Source of the DNA: Bog-105 sp965277855
Lineage (GTDB): Bacteria; Acidobacteriota; Terriglobia; Bryobacterales; Bryobacteraceae
Reading direction: 5' to 3'
DNA: 64,000 nucleotides
Assembly: GCA_965277855.1 (NCBI GenBank)
Contig: OZ255847.1
Coordinates: forward strand, 5,146,001 to 5,210,000
A program made the position numbers and the translations under genes. Of the stretch, positions 50,318 through 58,794 are shown in pieces. The first letter of the stretch is position 1. Each line of letters opens with the position of its first letter. Under the pieces are notes generated by a model. That model did not search any database. It was not told the DNA's origin and was given only the letters and a program-made list of their open reading frames with translations.

Positions 50318-52811
50318 CCGACTCCGAGAATCGGAGCCGGTAAACCCGCCCCTTGTTCAGCTTGAGTGAACCCACCCCGCCCGGTTCATAGTGTGCTTTG
50401 ACAGCTCCTGAAACTTCCGCTAGTTTCTGCCCTTGCGGTGCACGGATTCGGTATTCGGCTGTGAAGTCGGGTCGCAAGACACATTCCGTCGCCTTGCCGC
50501 CCGACCAGCTCAAATTTACTCTTATTCCGCCCCGCGCTCTCAATCCGGCAACCCGGCCCTCGCTCCAGACAGCCGGCAAAGCCGGCAGTAAATCAAGCGA
50601 CTCGCTATGGCTCTGCAGCAGCATTTCCGCTATTGCTGCGGTGGTCCCGAAGTTTCCATCGATTTGGAAAATTGCACCGTGCCTTGCTGGATGCGTATCG
50701 AACAAATTCTGATTGGTGCTGTGCAGCATAAGCATCGAGAGCGATTCCCAGGCTTTGTCTCCATCGGCCAGCCGTGCCCAGAAATTGATCGCCCACGCCC
50801 GGCTCCACCCTGTATACGCTCCGCCATTGGCCAGTCGCCGCTCTAACGACACACGTGCCGCTTTCGCCAGTGCCGGCGTGCCTCGCGGCGTAATCTGATT
50901 GCCTGGATACAGCGGATACATGTGCGACATGTGGCGCTGCCCCGGCGTGCTCTCTTCGAAATCGACCGACCACTCTTGCAGCTGCCCATACTTGCCGACC
51001 TGGTAAGGGATCAGCCGCTTGGTAGCCGCCTCCAGCCTCGCGGCAAAATCTTCGTCTATTCCCAATTCGCGCGCTGCCGCCCGGCAATTTCCGAACAACT
51101 CTCGGGCCAGCGCCATGTCCATCGTGCAGCCTGCGCTGGTCATCGCCTTCTTTCCATCGGGGGCCATGAAATCGTTCTCCGTTGAGAACGAAGGGCAGGT
51201 GGTTAAACGCCCCTGTTTATCCTCGATCAGCCAGGCCAGGTAAAACTCCGCCGCGCCCTTCATCACCGGATAGGCCCGCTCGCGCAGAAATGTTCGATCC
51301 CGCGTAAACAGGTAGTGCTCATAGAGGTGCTCGCACAACCACGGGCCGCTCATTCCCCAGTTGGCCCACGTCGGCGCGCCCACGCCCTCGCCTACCGGAT
51401 TGGCTGCCCGCCACAAATCAATGTTATGGTGCGCTACCCAACCCGGTAGCCCGTAGGTCTCTTCCGCCGCTCTGCTGCCTGTTTTGCTCATGTCGCCGAC
51501 AAACGCCAGCAGCGGCGCGGCGCAATCGCTGAGAGCGCACGTCTCCGCCGGCCAATAATTCATCTGCACGTTGATGTTCGAAGTCCAATTCGAACTCCAC
51601 GGCGGCGTTACCTCCGCGTTCCAGATACCCTGCAGATTGGCCGGCTGCGTACCTGGCCGCGAACTGCTGATCAATAAGTAGCGTCCGTACTGAAAATACA
51701 GCGCCAGCAGCGAAACGTCGGGTGAGGCGGCAAAGCCGGCAAGACGTACATCGGTGGGTTTCTGCTGTGACTCGCCGGTAGCAGGTCCCAAACGCAACGA
51801 AACGCGCCGGAACAGGGGTTGATAGTCGGCAAGATGGGCCGAGCGCATCACGCTAAACGGCTTCCGGGCGCAGGCATCCAGCTTGCGCTGTGCCGCCGCA
51901 ATCACAGCTTCCGCTGGAGTATCCGGCTTCTCGGCAAACCCGCGGAATCCGGTAGCGGCACTCAATACAATCGTCAACGTAGTCGCCTTTTCGAATGCGA
52001 GAGTATTGCCCTGCGCCGTCAAGCGGCCGCCTTCAGCCGTCGCTTCGAGCACTACCGCGCCGTACATCCCCTCACCCAAGACATCTGAGTATCGCACCGG
52101 CTTCTCGCTTCCCGGGTGCCCCGCGCCTGCAATATGCTCGGCCGCTTTACTCGTCAAAGCCAGCCGGTTATGGCCTACGACTTTCACATTCTTCTGCAAC
52201 GGCCCATCCATTGAAATCGTGCCGCTCAAAAGGTGCGTTCCGCTCGCGCTCACTTGCAATACCAGCGCCTGGTCTGGCGCGGACACGAACGCTACACGCT
52301 CAAACCGCACCTGTCCGACGCGGTAGCTCACCCGTGCACAGGCTGTATCAAGATCCAACTCTCGACGGTAGTCACTCACCTCGCCTGCGTGCTCCAAATG
52401 CAGTCTTAAATTCCCCAGCGGCTGATAAGCCTCTGCAAACAAGCCTTGCATTTTCTTGCACAATTGGTCCGCGGCGTGATAATCCTGCTGGTCTAAAACA
52501 GCGTGGCGGATCTGACTTAAGTACTGCTTGGCATCCCGATTGTTCCCATCTTTCGGCTGGCCCGACCAGAACGTATCTTCGTTCAGCTGCAGCAGTTCGT
52601 CTGTCGCCGTTCCGTTTTCACCCCCGCCGAACATCATTGCCCCGAGACGTCCATTTCCGATCGGCAGTGCATCCACCCACCGCGTTGCCGGCTTTTGATA
52701 CCAGAGCACTAAATCGTCTTGCGAGGTCGTGCCGCTTTCCGCCAAACCTTTCGTCGCTGCTCCCGCTGCCGACGCAGTCACCAGCCATTCCCGGCGCGTC
52801 CATCTCTTCAT
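50313..52811 (-). CDS. Glycoside hydrolase family 95 (alpha-L-fucosidase-like), exported by Tat
   Basis: This 832-residue exported enzyme starts KRWTRREWLVTASAAGAAT, a twin-arginine signal, so it folds before leaving the cytoplasm. The GH95 plan follows: N-terminal beta-sandwich (LVLWYQKPATRWVDALPIGNG, LNEDTFWSGQP), then the (alpha/alpha)6 barrel with NINVQMNYWPAETCAL (the paired Asn site), PSFSTENDFMAP (the acid-catalyst region) and IFQIDGNFGTTAAIAEMLLQ. Known members cleave alpha-1,2-fucose or related galactose linkages from plant or host glycans. I prefer the ATG at 52811, although the frame is open to 52952. No polysaccharide-utilisation partners are adjacent. Confidence 0.92.
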   Translation of the reverse strand: MKRWTRREWLVTASAAGAATKGLAESGTTSQDDLVLWYQKPATRWVDALPIGNGRLGAMMFGGGENGTATDELLQLNEDTFWSGQPKDGNNRDAKQYLSQIRHAVLDQQDYHAADQLCKKMQGLFAEAYQPLGNLRLHLEHAGEVSDYRRELDLDTACARVSYRVGQVRFERVAFVSAPDQALVLQVSASGTHLLSGTISMDGPLQKNVKVVGHNRLALTSKAAEHIAGAGHPGSEKPVRYSDVLGEGMYGAVVLEATAEGGRLTAQGNTLAFEKATTLTIVLSAATGFRGFAEKPDTPAEAVIAAAQRKLDACARKPFSVMRSAHLADYQPLFRRVSLRLGPATGESQQKPTDVRLAGFAASPDVSLLALYFQYGRYLLISSSRPGTQPANLQGIWNAEVTPPWSSNWTSNINVQMNYWPAETCALSDCAAPLLAFVGDMSKTGSRAAEETYGLPGWVAHHNIDLWRAANPVGEGVGAPTWANWGMSGPWLCEHLYEHYLFTRDRTFLRERAYPVMKGAAEFYLAWLIEDKQGRLTTCPSFSTENDFMAPDGKKAMTSAGCTMDMALARELFGNCRAAARELGIDEDFAARLEAATKRLIPYQVGKYGQLQEWSVDFEESTPGQRHMSHMYPLYPGNQITPRGTPALAKAARVSLERRLANGGAYTGWSRAWAINFWARLADGDKAWESLSMLMLHSTNQNLFDTHPARHGAIFQIDGNFGTTAAIAEMLLQSHSESLDLLPALPAVWSEGRVAGLRARGGIRVNLSWSGGKATECVLRPDFTAEYRIRAPQGQKLAEVSGAVKAHYEPGGVGSLKLNKGRVYRLRFSESV

Positions 52812-52867
52812 ACCGGACAAGTCCCTCCAACAGAAGAATATAAGAAACTCTTCAGTAAACTGGCCGC

Positions 52868-53878
52868 ATGTTCCAGACACTGCCCCGCGTCGTGCTTTCG
52901 CTCGTTCTCTTGTTTTCAAGCACCGCTGGCTTAGCCGCGCAGGAGAGGCCAAAATTCATCTCGACAGACGAACTGCCATTGAGCGCTCGCGAGGTCGCGC
53001 TAGCGGCAGGGCTGCAACCCCTTTTCGACTGGCTGGCCAAAGAGGCCGCCAACCCGGTTAGACCCAGCGAAGCCACCCTGATTCGTCAGGAGCTGCTGCA
53101 GGATGTCACTGCGGCTTCGCTCCAGGTGGATGCTACGTCTGGACAAATCGATGGCGAGATCGCCGAAATTCGCGAACTGCAAAACTATCTCGTGGCCCGC
53201 CGCGCACGCGAGATCAGCCTGCTGAATCTGGCCAGTTTGGCCATCGGCGGCAGTCTGGGCACCGCCAGCGCGAGCCTCGGTCTGATCGGGGAAGGGCACG
53301 CCTCGAATGTGACCGGCATTGTGGGTGGTGGAATCATAACTACGCTCTCAGTGGCCGGCCTGCGTCGCTCCAAAGGCGGTTCCCAGGCTCTCCAAATTCC
53401 GTCCAACATGCTCGCCGACCTCTTCGGACGTCCTGCTCACGAAAACAACGTCTACCCGGAAATCATACGTAAATTCATGAACAGCGCCGCCCCCAACGAA
53501 CAGCGGGGACTCACCCGCAAGCAGCGCTTAATCGCAAGTTGGGTTCGAGTGGGCCGCATTCCCAACCCGGATTCCGCCAAAGGAAAAGATAAAATCCTTC
53601 GCATGACCAGCATGCCATCAGAAGCAAGCACAGGCCGCGATGCCGCGCCACCAGACGAAAGAGGAACTTCGGCGGACTTGGGCGCGGATCGCGAGTCCGT
53701 TGTGCGCGCGAGTTCCTCAGAAGATCGTAAACTCTCCATCGGCGACCTCGACGATCGCCAGGCCATGCTCTACGATTTCCGCGCCAAGCTGCTCAACATC
53801 AAGCGAGACCTGGCGATCCTCTTGACAAACGTGCCCACGCCAACATCTATCACTCATCTCGATCTTTCCCATCCGTAA
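52868..53878 (+). CDS. Exported hypothetical protein
   Basis: This 336-residue protein has a signal peptide (FQTLPRVVLSLVLLFSSTAG). The middle has a helical, Glu-rich region (about 75-115), then a Gly-rich hydrophobic hairpin that may span the membrane (LLNLASLAIGGSLGTASASL, TGIVGGGIITTLSVAGL), a basic stretch, and a low-complexity acidic C-terminal region. No family is recognised. It is divergent from the GH95 gene, and its last 29 bases overlap the 3' end of folK on the opposite strand. Confidence 0.75.
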   Translation: MFQTLPRVVLSLVLLFSSTAGLAAQERPKFISTDELPLSAREVALAAGLQPLFDWLAKEAANPVRPSEATLIRQELLQDVTAASLQVDATSGQIDGEIAEIRELQNYLVARRAREISLLNLASLAIGGSLGTASASLGLIGEGHASNVTGIVGGGIITTLSVAGLRRSKGGSQALQIPSNMLADLFGRPAHENNVYPEIIRKFMNSAAPNEQRGLTRKQRLIASWVRVGRIPNPDSAKGKDKILRMTSMPSEASTGRDAAPPDERGTSADLGADRESVVRASSSEDRKLSIGDLDDRQAMLYDFRAKLLNIKRDLAILLTNVPTPTSITHLDLSHP

Positions 53879-54359
53879 CGTGCCGCACCGCCTGTCCCTG
53901 CAGCCTTTCCAGAGAACCGCGCCATCGCTCCCCAGTGCGCGGATCCCGCTCGTCTGGCGAGAGGTCCAATAACGGCTGCAGTACGAAGCGGCGTTCACTC
54001 ATGCGCGCATGCGGGATCGTCAACCGCGGCGTGTTCATTACTACGCGTGCAAACAATAGGATGTCGATATCGATAACACGCGGCCCGCGTCGCCCTTCCC
54101 CCATCCGCGTCCTTCCCATCTCCCGTTCTATCCGCTGTACGATCGCGAGTAACTGCACCGGGAAGCAGCTCGTCGCCACTTCCACCACCAGGTTCAAAAA
54201 CCACGGCTGCTTCGTTACTTCCTGCGGCTCCGTCTCATACACGGGCGACTTCGCCACCACTCGTACGCCGGCCTCATTTAACGCCACCAGCGCCGCTTCT
54301 AAACGCGCCGCGCGGTCTCCCAGATTCGAGCCCAGCGACAAATACGCCTTTTTATCCAA
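53850..54359 (-). CDS. folK: 2-amino-4-hydroxy-6-hydroxymethyldihydropteridine diphosphokinase
   Basis: This 169-residue folate-pathway enzyme transfers pyrophosphate from ATP to the pterin. HPPK motifs are visible: KKAYLSLGSNLGDRAARLEA, SPVYETEP, FLNLVVEV, LLAIVQRIEREMGR, and the metal-binding RRGPRVIDIDILLF. The C-terminus is slightly long and polar. It lies three bases downstream of ruvB on the same strand, an operon arrangement not obviously tied to folate metabolism. Its 3' end overlaps the convergent gene by 29 bases. Confidence 0.95.
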   Translation of the reverse strand: MDKKAYLSLGSNLGDRAARLEAALVALNEAGVRVVAKSPVYETEPQEVTKQPWFLNLVVEVATSCFPVQLLAIVQRIEREMGRTRMGEGRRGPRVIDIDILLFARVVMNTPRLTIPHARMSERRFVLQPLLDLSPDERDPRTGERWRGSLERLQGQAVRHVTDGKDRDE

Positions 54360-54362
54360 GCG

Positions 54363-55391
54363 TCAGAACAATCCCTCCTGCGCTCCGAATCGCGCCTTCC
54401 GCGCAACACCGAAATACTCGAACGCCCGTTCTGTCGCTACCCGCCCGCGTGGCGTGCGGTCCAGGAATCCGAGCTGCATCAGGTAAGGCTCATACACCTC
54501 CTCGATCGTGTCCGTCTGCTCATCGATCGACGCCGCGATCGTGCTCAGCCCCACCGGGCCGCCGCCATACTTCACCATCACGGTCAACATGATTTTCTGG
54601 TCCACCATGTCCAACCCATAACGGTCGACCTTTAACAAATCCAAAGCAGCCGCGGCGACTGCCGAATCGATCCGTCCACTCGCCCGCACTTGCGCAAAAT
54701 CCCGCACACGCCGTAGCAACCGGTTGGCAATGCGTGGCGTGCCCCGCCCGCGCCGCGCAATTTCGCGGGCCGCCTCCGTCACAATCGGCACGTCCAGCAA
54801 GCGCGCCGATCTTTCCACAATGCGCCCCAGCGTCTCTTCGTCGTACGGCTCCAGCCGCAGGACAATGCCAAAGCGCCCCAGCAGCGGCGCGCTCAACAAT
54901 CCTTGTTTTGTTGTGGCGCCGACTGCCGTGAAGCGCGGCAATGGCAGCGAATGCGTCCGTGCGCCAGGCCCCGTTCCCACCAGAATGTCCAGCCGGAAAT
55001 CCTCGAGCGCAGCATACAGTATCTCTTCGATATCCGGCATCAGCCGGTGAATTTCATCGATGAAAAAAACCTGCCGCTCCTGCACGCCGCTCAGAATGCC
55101 CGTCAAATCCAGCTTCTTTTGAATGATCGGACCCGCCGTCTGACTGATCGCAACACCCAACTCCTGTGCGATAATCCCCGCTAGCGTTGTCTTTCCCAGT
55201 CCTGGAGGCCCGCACAGCAGCACATGATCCATCGCCTCCCCGCGCTGCCGCGCTGCTTCAATAGCAATAGAAAGCAGTTCTCGCACATGCGGCTGTCCCG
55301 CGAAATCCGACAGCGTCGTCGGCCGCAGCGCCGCCTCGAACTCGCGTTCTTCTTCCTGCGATTTTCGCGATACTAACCCTGCATCACCCAT
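54363..55391 (-). CDS. ruvB: Holliday junction branch-migration ATPase RuvB
   Basis: This 342-residue AAA+ motor of the RuvAB complex has Walker A GPPGLGKTTLAGII, Walker B FIDEIHRL, sensor 1 (AVGATTKQGLLSAPL), the arginine finger region RFGIVLRLEPYDEE and the C-terminal winged helix (EQTDTIEEVYEPYLMQLGFL, RTPRGRVAT). Full length. It lies 11 bases after ruvA and before folK, so the three genes form an operon. Confidence 0.97.
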   Translation of the reverse strand: MGDAGLVSRKSQEEEREFEAALRPTTLSDFAGQPHVRELLSIAIEAARQRGEAMDHVLLCGPPGLGKTTLAGIIAQELGVAISQTAGPIIQKKLDLTGILSGVQERQVFFIDEIHRLMPDIEEILYAALEDFRLDILVGTGPGARTHSLPLPRFTAVGATTKQGLLSAPLLGRFGIVLRLEPYDEETLGRIVERSARLLDVPIVTEAAREIARRGRGTPRIANRLLRRVRDFAQVRASGRIDSAVAAAALDLLKVDRYGLDMVDQKIMLTVMVKYGGGPVGLSTIAASIDEQTDTIEEVYEPYLMQLGFLDRTPRGRVATERAFEYFGVARKARFGAQEGLF

Positions 55392-55402
55392 CCACGTTCA
55401 AC

Positions 55403-56005
55403 TTAACGTACCAGCGCCATCGCCGCGCGAAAATACGGCTCAAACTCTTGTGGCGCGCCTCGTTCGTTTACTTTTCGCACTGCCTGTTCTGCCGCCATTT
55501 GCGAACAACCCAGATTCTGCAGCGCCGATAAAACATCCTGCTCGAGTGCCGACCAGGCGTTAGCTGACTGCACCGCGACCGACGCTTTGCCGGGCAGGTG
55601 AATCGCCGCCAGCTTGTCTTTCAACTCCAATACCATCCGCTCCGCCGTCTTCTTTCCAACTCCGGGAATCCGCACCAGCTGCGCCACGTCCCCGCCGCGT
55701 ACGGCTTGCACCAGGTCCGCTGTCGGCAATCCTGAGAGCACCGTCACAGCCAGCTTCGGCCCAATCCCGCTCACCGAAATCAGTCGCTCGAAAACTGTCT
55801 TCTCTTCGCCCGTCGCAAACCCGAACAGCACCAAGGCATCTTCCCGAACATACGTGTGGATCCGCAATGAAACGACCGCACCCACATCGGGCAGCGTCGT
55901 ATAAGTCGAGATCGGGATCTGCACCTCGTACCCTACTCCACCGGCTTCTACAATTACCGCATTCGGATGCTTCTCGAAAACTGTCCCCCGCAAATGTCCG
56001 ATCAT
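55403..56005 (-). CDS. ruvA: Holliday junction-binding protein RuvA
   Basis: This 200-residue protein binds four-way DNA junctions and loads RuvB. It shows the N-terminal OB fold (IGHLRGTVFEKHPNAVIVEA), helix-hairpin-helix motifs (LISVSGIGPKLAVTVLSGL; LVRIPGVGKKTAERMVLEL) and the C-terminal RuvB-contacting domain (DVLSALQNLGCSQMAAEQAV). All three domains are in usual order and length. It is divergent from the phosphodiesterase gene, with the two starts about 40 bases apart if GTG 56046 is used. Confidence 0.96.
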   Translation of the reverse strand: MIGHLRGTVFEKHPNAVIVEAGGVGYEVQIPISTYTTLPDVGAVVSLRIHTYVREDALVLFGFATGEEKTVFERLISVSGIGPKLAVTVLSGLPTADLVQAVRGGDVAQLVRIPGVGKKTAERMVLELKDKLAAIHLPGKASVAVQSANAWSALEQDVLSALQNLGCSQMAAEQAVRKVNERGAPQEFEPYFRAAMALVR

Positions 56006-56045
56006 GTTCCTTTATGTACGCTTTCACTGTACCGGGCCTTGTAAC

Positions 56046-56570
56046 GTGCGGATAGGTCTGCTCTCCGATACCCACGGCTTCCTCGACGAAGCAATTTTCA
56101 GCTGGTTCGCCGAATGCGATGAACTCTGGCACTGCGGCGACTTCGGACCCGTCACAATACTTGACGACCTCAAACGCTTCAAACCCGTGCGCGGGGTTTT
56201 CGGCAACATCGACGGCCCCGAGATTCGCAGCGAACTACCGGCAGAACTTACCTGGACCTGCGAAGACCTGAAAATCTACATGACCCACATTGGCGGCCAT
56301 CCTGGCCACTACGATCCCCGCGCGAAACAAGCTCTTCTCCGCGAACAGCCGGGGCTGTTCCTCTCCGGCCATTCCCACATTCTCAAAGTGGAGCGCGACC
56401 CGAAACTGAACCTGCTCCACATGAACCCGGGCGCATGCGGCCACACCGGCTGGCACAAGGTCCGCACGCTACTACGTTTTACGGTTGAGGGCAGCAAGAT
56501 CTCGGCTGTAGAAGCAATCGAGCTCGGTCCGCGCGGCAGATCGCCGAAAATGCCCTTGCGCCCCATTTGA
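56046..56570 (+). CDS. YfcE/MJ0936-type metallophosphoesterase
   Basis: This 174-residue calcineurin-like phosphodiesterase has the five usual motifs: GLLSDTHGFLD, WHCGDFG, GNIDGPE, MTHIGGHPG and SGHSHILKVE, supplying a two-metal site. Similar small enzymes hydrolyse simple phosphodiesters; the natural substrate is uncertain. An upstream ATG at 56004 would overlap the ruvA start and add 14 residues not typical of the family, so I prefer GTG 56046. A toxin-antitoxin-like pair follows on the same strand. Confidence 0.9.
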   Translation: MRIGLLSDTHGFLDEAIFSWFAECDELWHCGDFGPVTILDDLKRFKPVRGVFGNIDGPEIRSELPAELTWTCEDLKIYMTHIGGHPGHYDPRAKQALLREQPGLFLSGHSHILKVERDPKLNLLHMNPGACGHTGWHKVRTLLRFTVEGSKISAVEAIELGPRGRSPKMPLRPI

Positions 56571-56618
56571 AGCCCTGTCGCGCCGTCGTGATCTCGCCGC
56601 TAGAATAAGAGGGAGACC

Positions 56619-56825
56619 ATGCGTTTAGACAACATACAGGAAATTGAACGTGCAATAGATTCGCTTACGCCGCACCAGATAGAAGAACTGTATCTGTGGC
56701 TGGACCAACACCATCCACAGCCTATCGACGCCCAACTTAAGGCCGACCTCAACGCCGGGCGCATTGATGACCGGATCGATCGGGCCCTCGCCGATCACAA
56801 AGTCGGAAAAACACAACCCTTCTAG
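56619..56825 (+). CDS. Putative antitoxin
   Basis: This 68-residue acidic protein begins RLDNIQEIERAIDSLTPHQI and continues EELYLWLDQHHPQ, then KADLNAGRIDDRIDRALADH. The second part matches the short dimerising region of antitoxins that sit before ParE/RelE-like toxins, with the 'L..G..D..I..AL.D...G' tail. GAGGGAG precedes the ATG. The toxin candidate follows after 11 bases. I saw no clear DNA-binding domain, so autoregulation is uncertain. Confidence 0.7.
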   Translation: MRLDNIQEIERAIDSLTPHQIEELYLWLDQHHPQPIDAQLKADLNAGRIDDRIDRALADHKVGKTQPF

Positions 56826-56836
56826 CGGCCCGCGTA

Positions 56837-57106
56837 ATGGTTCACCGCGCGAACGCGGATTTCTGGCACGATTATCGCGCTTTGTCTCCCGGCATCCGCG
56901 CACGGGCTGATAAGCAATTCGCCTTGCTGAAAAACAATCTGCACCACCCTTCCTTGCAATTCAAGAAACTCGGCGACCGCAATGGGCAGGAAATCTGGTC
57001 AGCGCGCGTGACCCTGAAATACCGCGCTTTGGCTGTCAGGCTGGCCGACGAGTGCGTGTGGTTTTGGATTGGCGAGCATAACGTCTATGACATCCTTATC
57101 AAGTGA
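56837..57106 (+). CDS. Putative RelE/ParE-superfamily toxin
   Basis: This 89-residue protein has the small alpha/beta plan of RelE-type toxins: an N-terminal helical region with ARADKQFALLKNNLHHPSLQ (compare 'A...F..L..NP.HPSL.FK'), then the strands FKKLGDRNGQEIWSARVT and KYRALAVR. It ends VWFWIGEHNVYDILIK, the common end of this sub-family. The order, antitoxin first, and the close spacing support a type II pair. Whether it acts on the ribosome or on gyrase cannot be told. Confidence 0.75.
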   Translation: MVHRANADFWHDYRALSPGIRARADKQFALLKNNLHHPSLQFKKLGDRNGQEIWSARVTLKYRALAVRLADECVWFWIGEHNVYDILIK

Positions 57107-57198
57107 CGCTAGGTCCTCGCAGTTGATTTTGCACCGGTCTGGAGGCGATATACGGACAACGGATCGAACGGGTAGTTTTGTAGGATTCTGCGGACTTG

Positions 57199-58794
57199 CT
57201 AACCACCCACTAACGCAAACGCAAACAACGTATCGCCTGCACCCACAACCACATACTGTTTGCTGTCGAGCAAGTAAGTCTCGGGGCCGTTACTTACTGT
57301 GGCCATTACCGGAAAGTGCCACAAAATCTTACCTGCGGCCGGGTCGAACGCCACAAAATTCCCGGCGCGATCGCCCGTGAATAGCAACTGACCCGCTGTC
57401 GTCAAAATACCCGGACCGCCCAGCCCTGCTCCGCCGCCCACCGACCGGAAGGCATGACTCCAGGCAATCTCACCGGTCTTCGCCTGAATCGCTTCCAGCA
57501 CGTGCTCCGACCACAATGCGCGCCCCGATCCACCATAACCTTCCGGCCGCTCATCGGTATCGGTCAAATAGGTCAGGCTGTAACCGCGTGTCGCATTCAC
57601 ATAAAACAATCCTGTCTCCGGATCGAAACTCGGCGGCAGCCAGTTCGTCGCGCCACCCCCCGGTATCGTCAACAGCGATCCATCAGGAGTCGGCGCTTTC
57701 TTCGGATCCGGTATCGGCTGCCCGCTGCTATCCACGCCCTTCGACCAGTTCAATGGCACATACGGTTTCGAAACGACATTCTTTCCGGTGGCGCGGTCCA
57801 GCACAAAGAAATACCCATTGCGCGCCGCTTGCGCCAGCAGTTTGCGTGGACGTCCATCCACCACAGCATCGAACAACACCGGCGTCTCGACGTTGTCCCA
57901 ATCATGCGTGTCGTGCGGCGAAGCCTGAAAATACCAGGCCAGTTTGCCTGTCTCCGGGTTCAGCGCCACGATCGAGCAGGTCCACAGATTGGTTCCTTTT
58001 CGCCCTTGCCCTGCATACACCGGATTCGGATTGCCGGTGCCCCAATATAAAAGCTTCAGCTCCGGGTCATACGTGCCGGGCAGCCAGGTCATGCCTCCGC
58101 CATGCTCCATCGCGGTTTCATTAGGCCACGTTTCGGCGCCCGCTTCGCCTGCCCGGGGCTCCGAATTCCAACGCCACTGCACTTCGCCCGTCTCCGGATC
58201 GCGTGCTTCCAGAAATCCCGGCACATCCATCGCATCCCCTCCTACGCCGGCGATAATGTGATTGCCCACCACCAGCGGGGCCGTAGTTGTAAAGTACTGC
58301 AGTTTTTCATCCGCGACTTTCTTTCGCCATCTCTCTTTACCCGATTTTGCGTTCAGCGAGATTAACCAGCCATCCGGCGCCATGAAGTACAGCCAGTCGC
58401 CATACATCCCCACGCCGCGATTCCCAATCAGATGCCCGCCGCGATCCTGCCAGTCGTAGTGCCAGATCTCCAGACCCGTTCGCGCATCTATGGCATACAC
58501 ATGATCCGGAATCGTAAAGTAGAGAACTCCCTTCACCATTAGCGGAGTCGACTTGATCTCCGGGCTCCCTACCCCGCGCAGCGCGCCTACATTCGAAACC
58601 CGAAACATCCAGCTCGGCGCAAGCCGTCTGATATTTCCCGAGTTGATCCGTTGCAGCGCACTGAAACGCTTTCCCGAATAGTCGCCGTTGTAAGTAGGCC
58701 AGGTATCTGTTGGCGCTTGCAATAACTTATCTGGCGTGAGTAACTGCCCAAGTAGAATGCCGCAGGCGAGCAGCGCCAGCAAGACAGTCTTCAC
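57199..58794 (-). CDS. PQQ-dependent (quinoprotein) dehydrogenase, second copy
   Basis: This 531-residue exported enzyme has a signal peptide (KTVLLALLACGILLGQ), the propeller W-motifs (DARTGLEIWHYDW, NAKSGKERW, DPAAGKILWHF), GMTWLPGTYDPELKLLYWGT, and the active-site segment SPHDTHDWDNVETPVLFD. As in the copy at 16119, the catalytic Asp298 is followed by Trp and Asp300, the lanthanide-type pattern. The two enzymes share the same motif order and local sequences (QYNGDYS-like start, ARNGYFFVLDR, GGGxTNW). It starts with GTG and overlaps the cytochrome stop by four bases. It is last in a putative five-gene operon. Confidence 0.92.
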   Translation of the reverse strand: MKTVLLALLACGILLGQLLTPDKLLQAPTDTWPTYNGDYSGKRFSALQRINSGNIRRLAPSWMFRVSNVGALRGVGSPEIKSTPLMVKGVLYFTIPDHVYAIDARTGLEIWHYDWQDRGGHLIGNRGVGMYGDWLYFMAPDGWLISLNAKSGKERWRKKVADEKLQYFTTTAPLVVGNHIIAGVGGDAMDVPGFLEARDPETGEVQWRWNSEPRAGEAGAETWPNETAMEHGGGMTWLPGTYDPELKLLYWGTGNPNPVYAGQGRKGTNLWTCSIVALNPETGKLAWYFQASPHDTHDWDNVETPVLFDAVVDGRPRKLLAQAARNGYFFVLDRATGKNVVSKPYVPLNWSKGVDSSGQPIPDPKKAPTPDGSLLTIPGGGATNWLPPSFDPETGLFYVNATRGYSLTYLTDTDERPEGYGGSGRALWSEHVLEAIQAKTGEIAWSHAFRSVGGGAGLGGPGILTTAGQLLFTGDRAGNFVAFDPAAGKILWHFPVMATVSNGPETYLLDSKQYVVVGAGDTLFAFALVGG

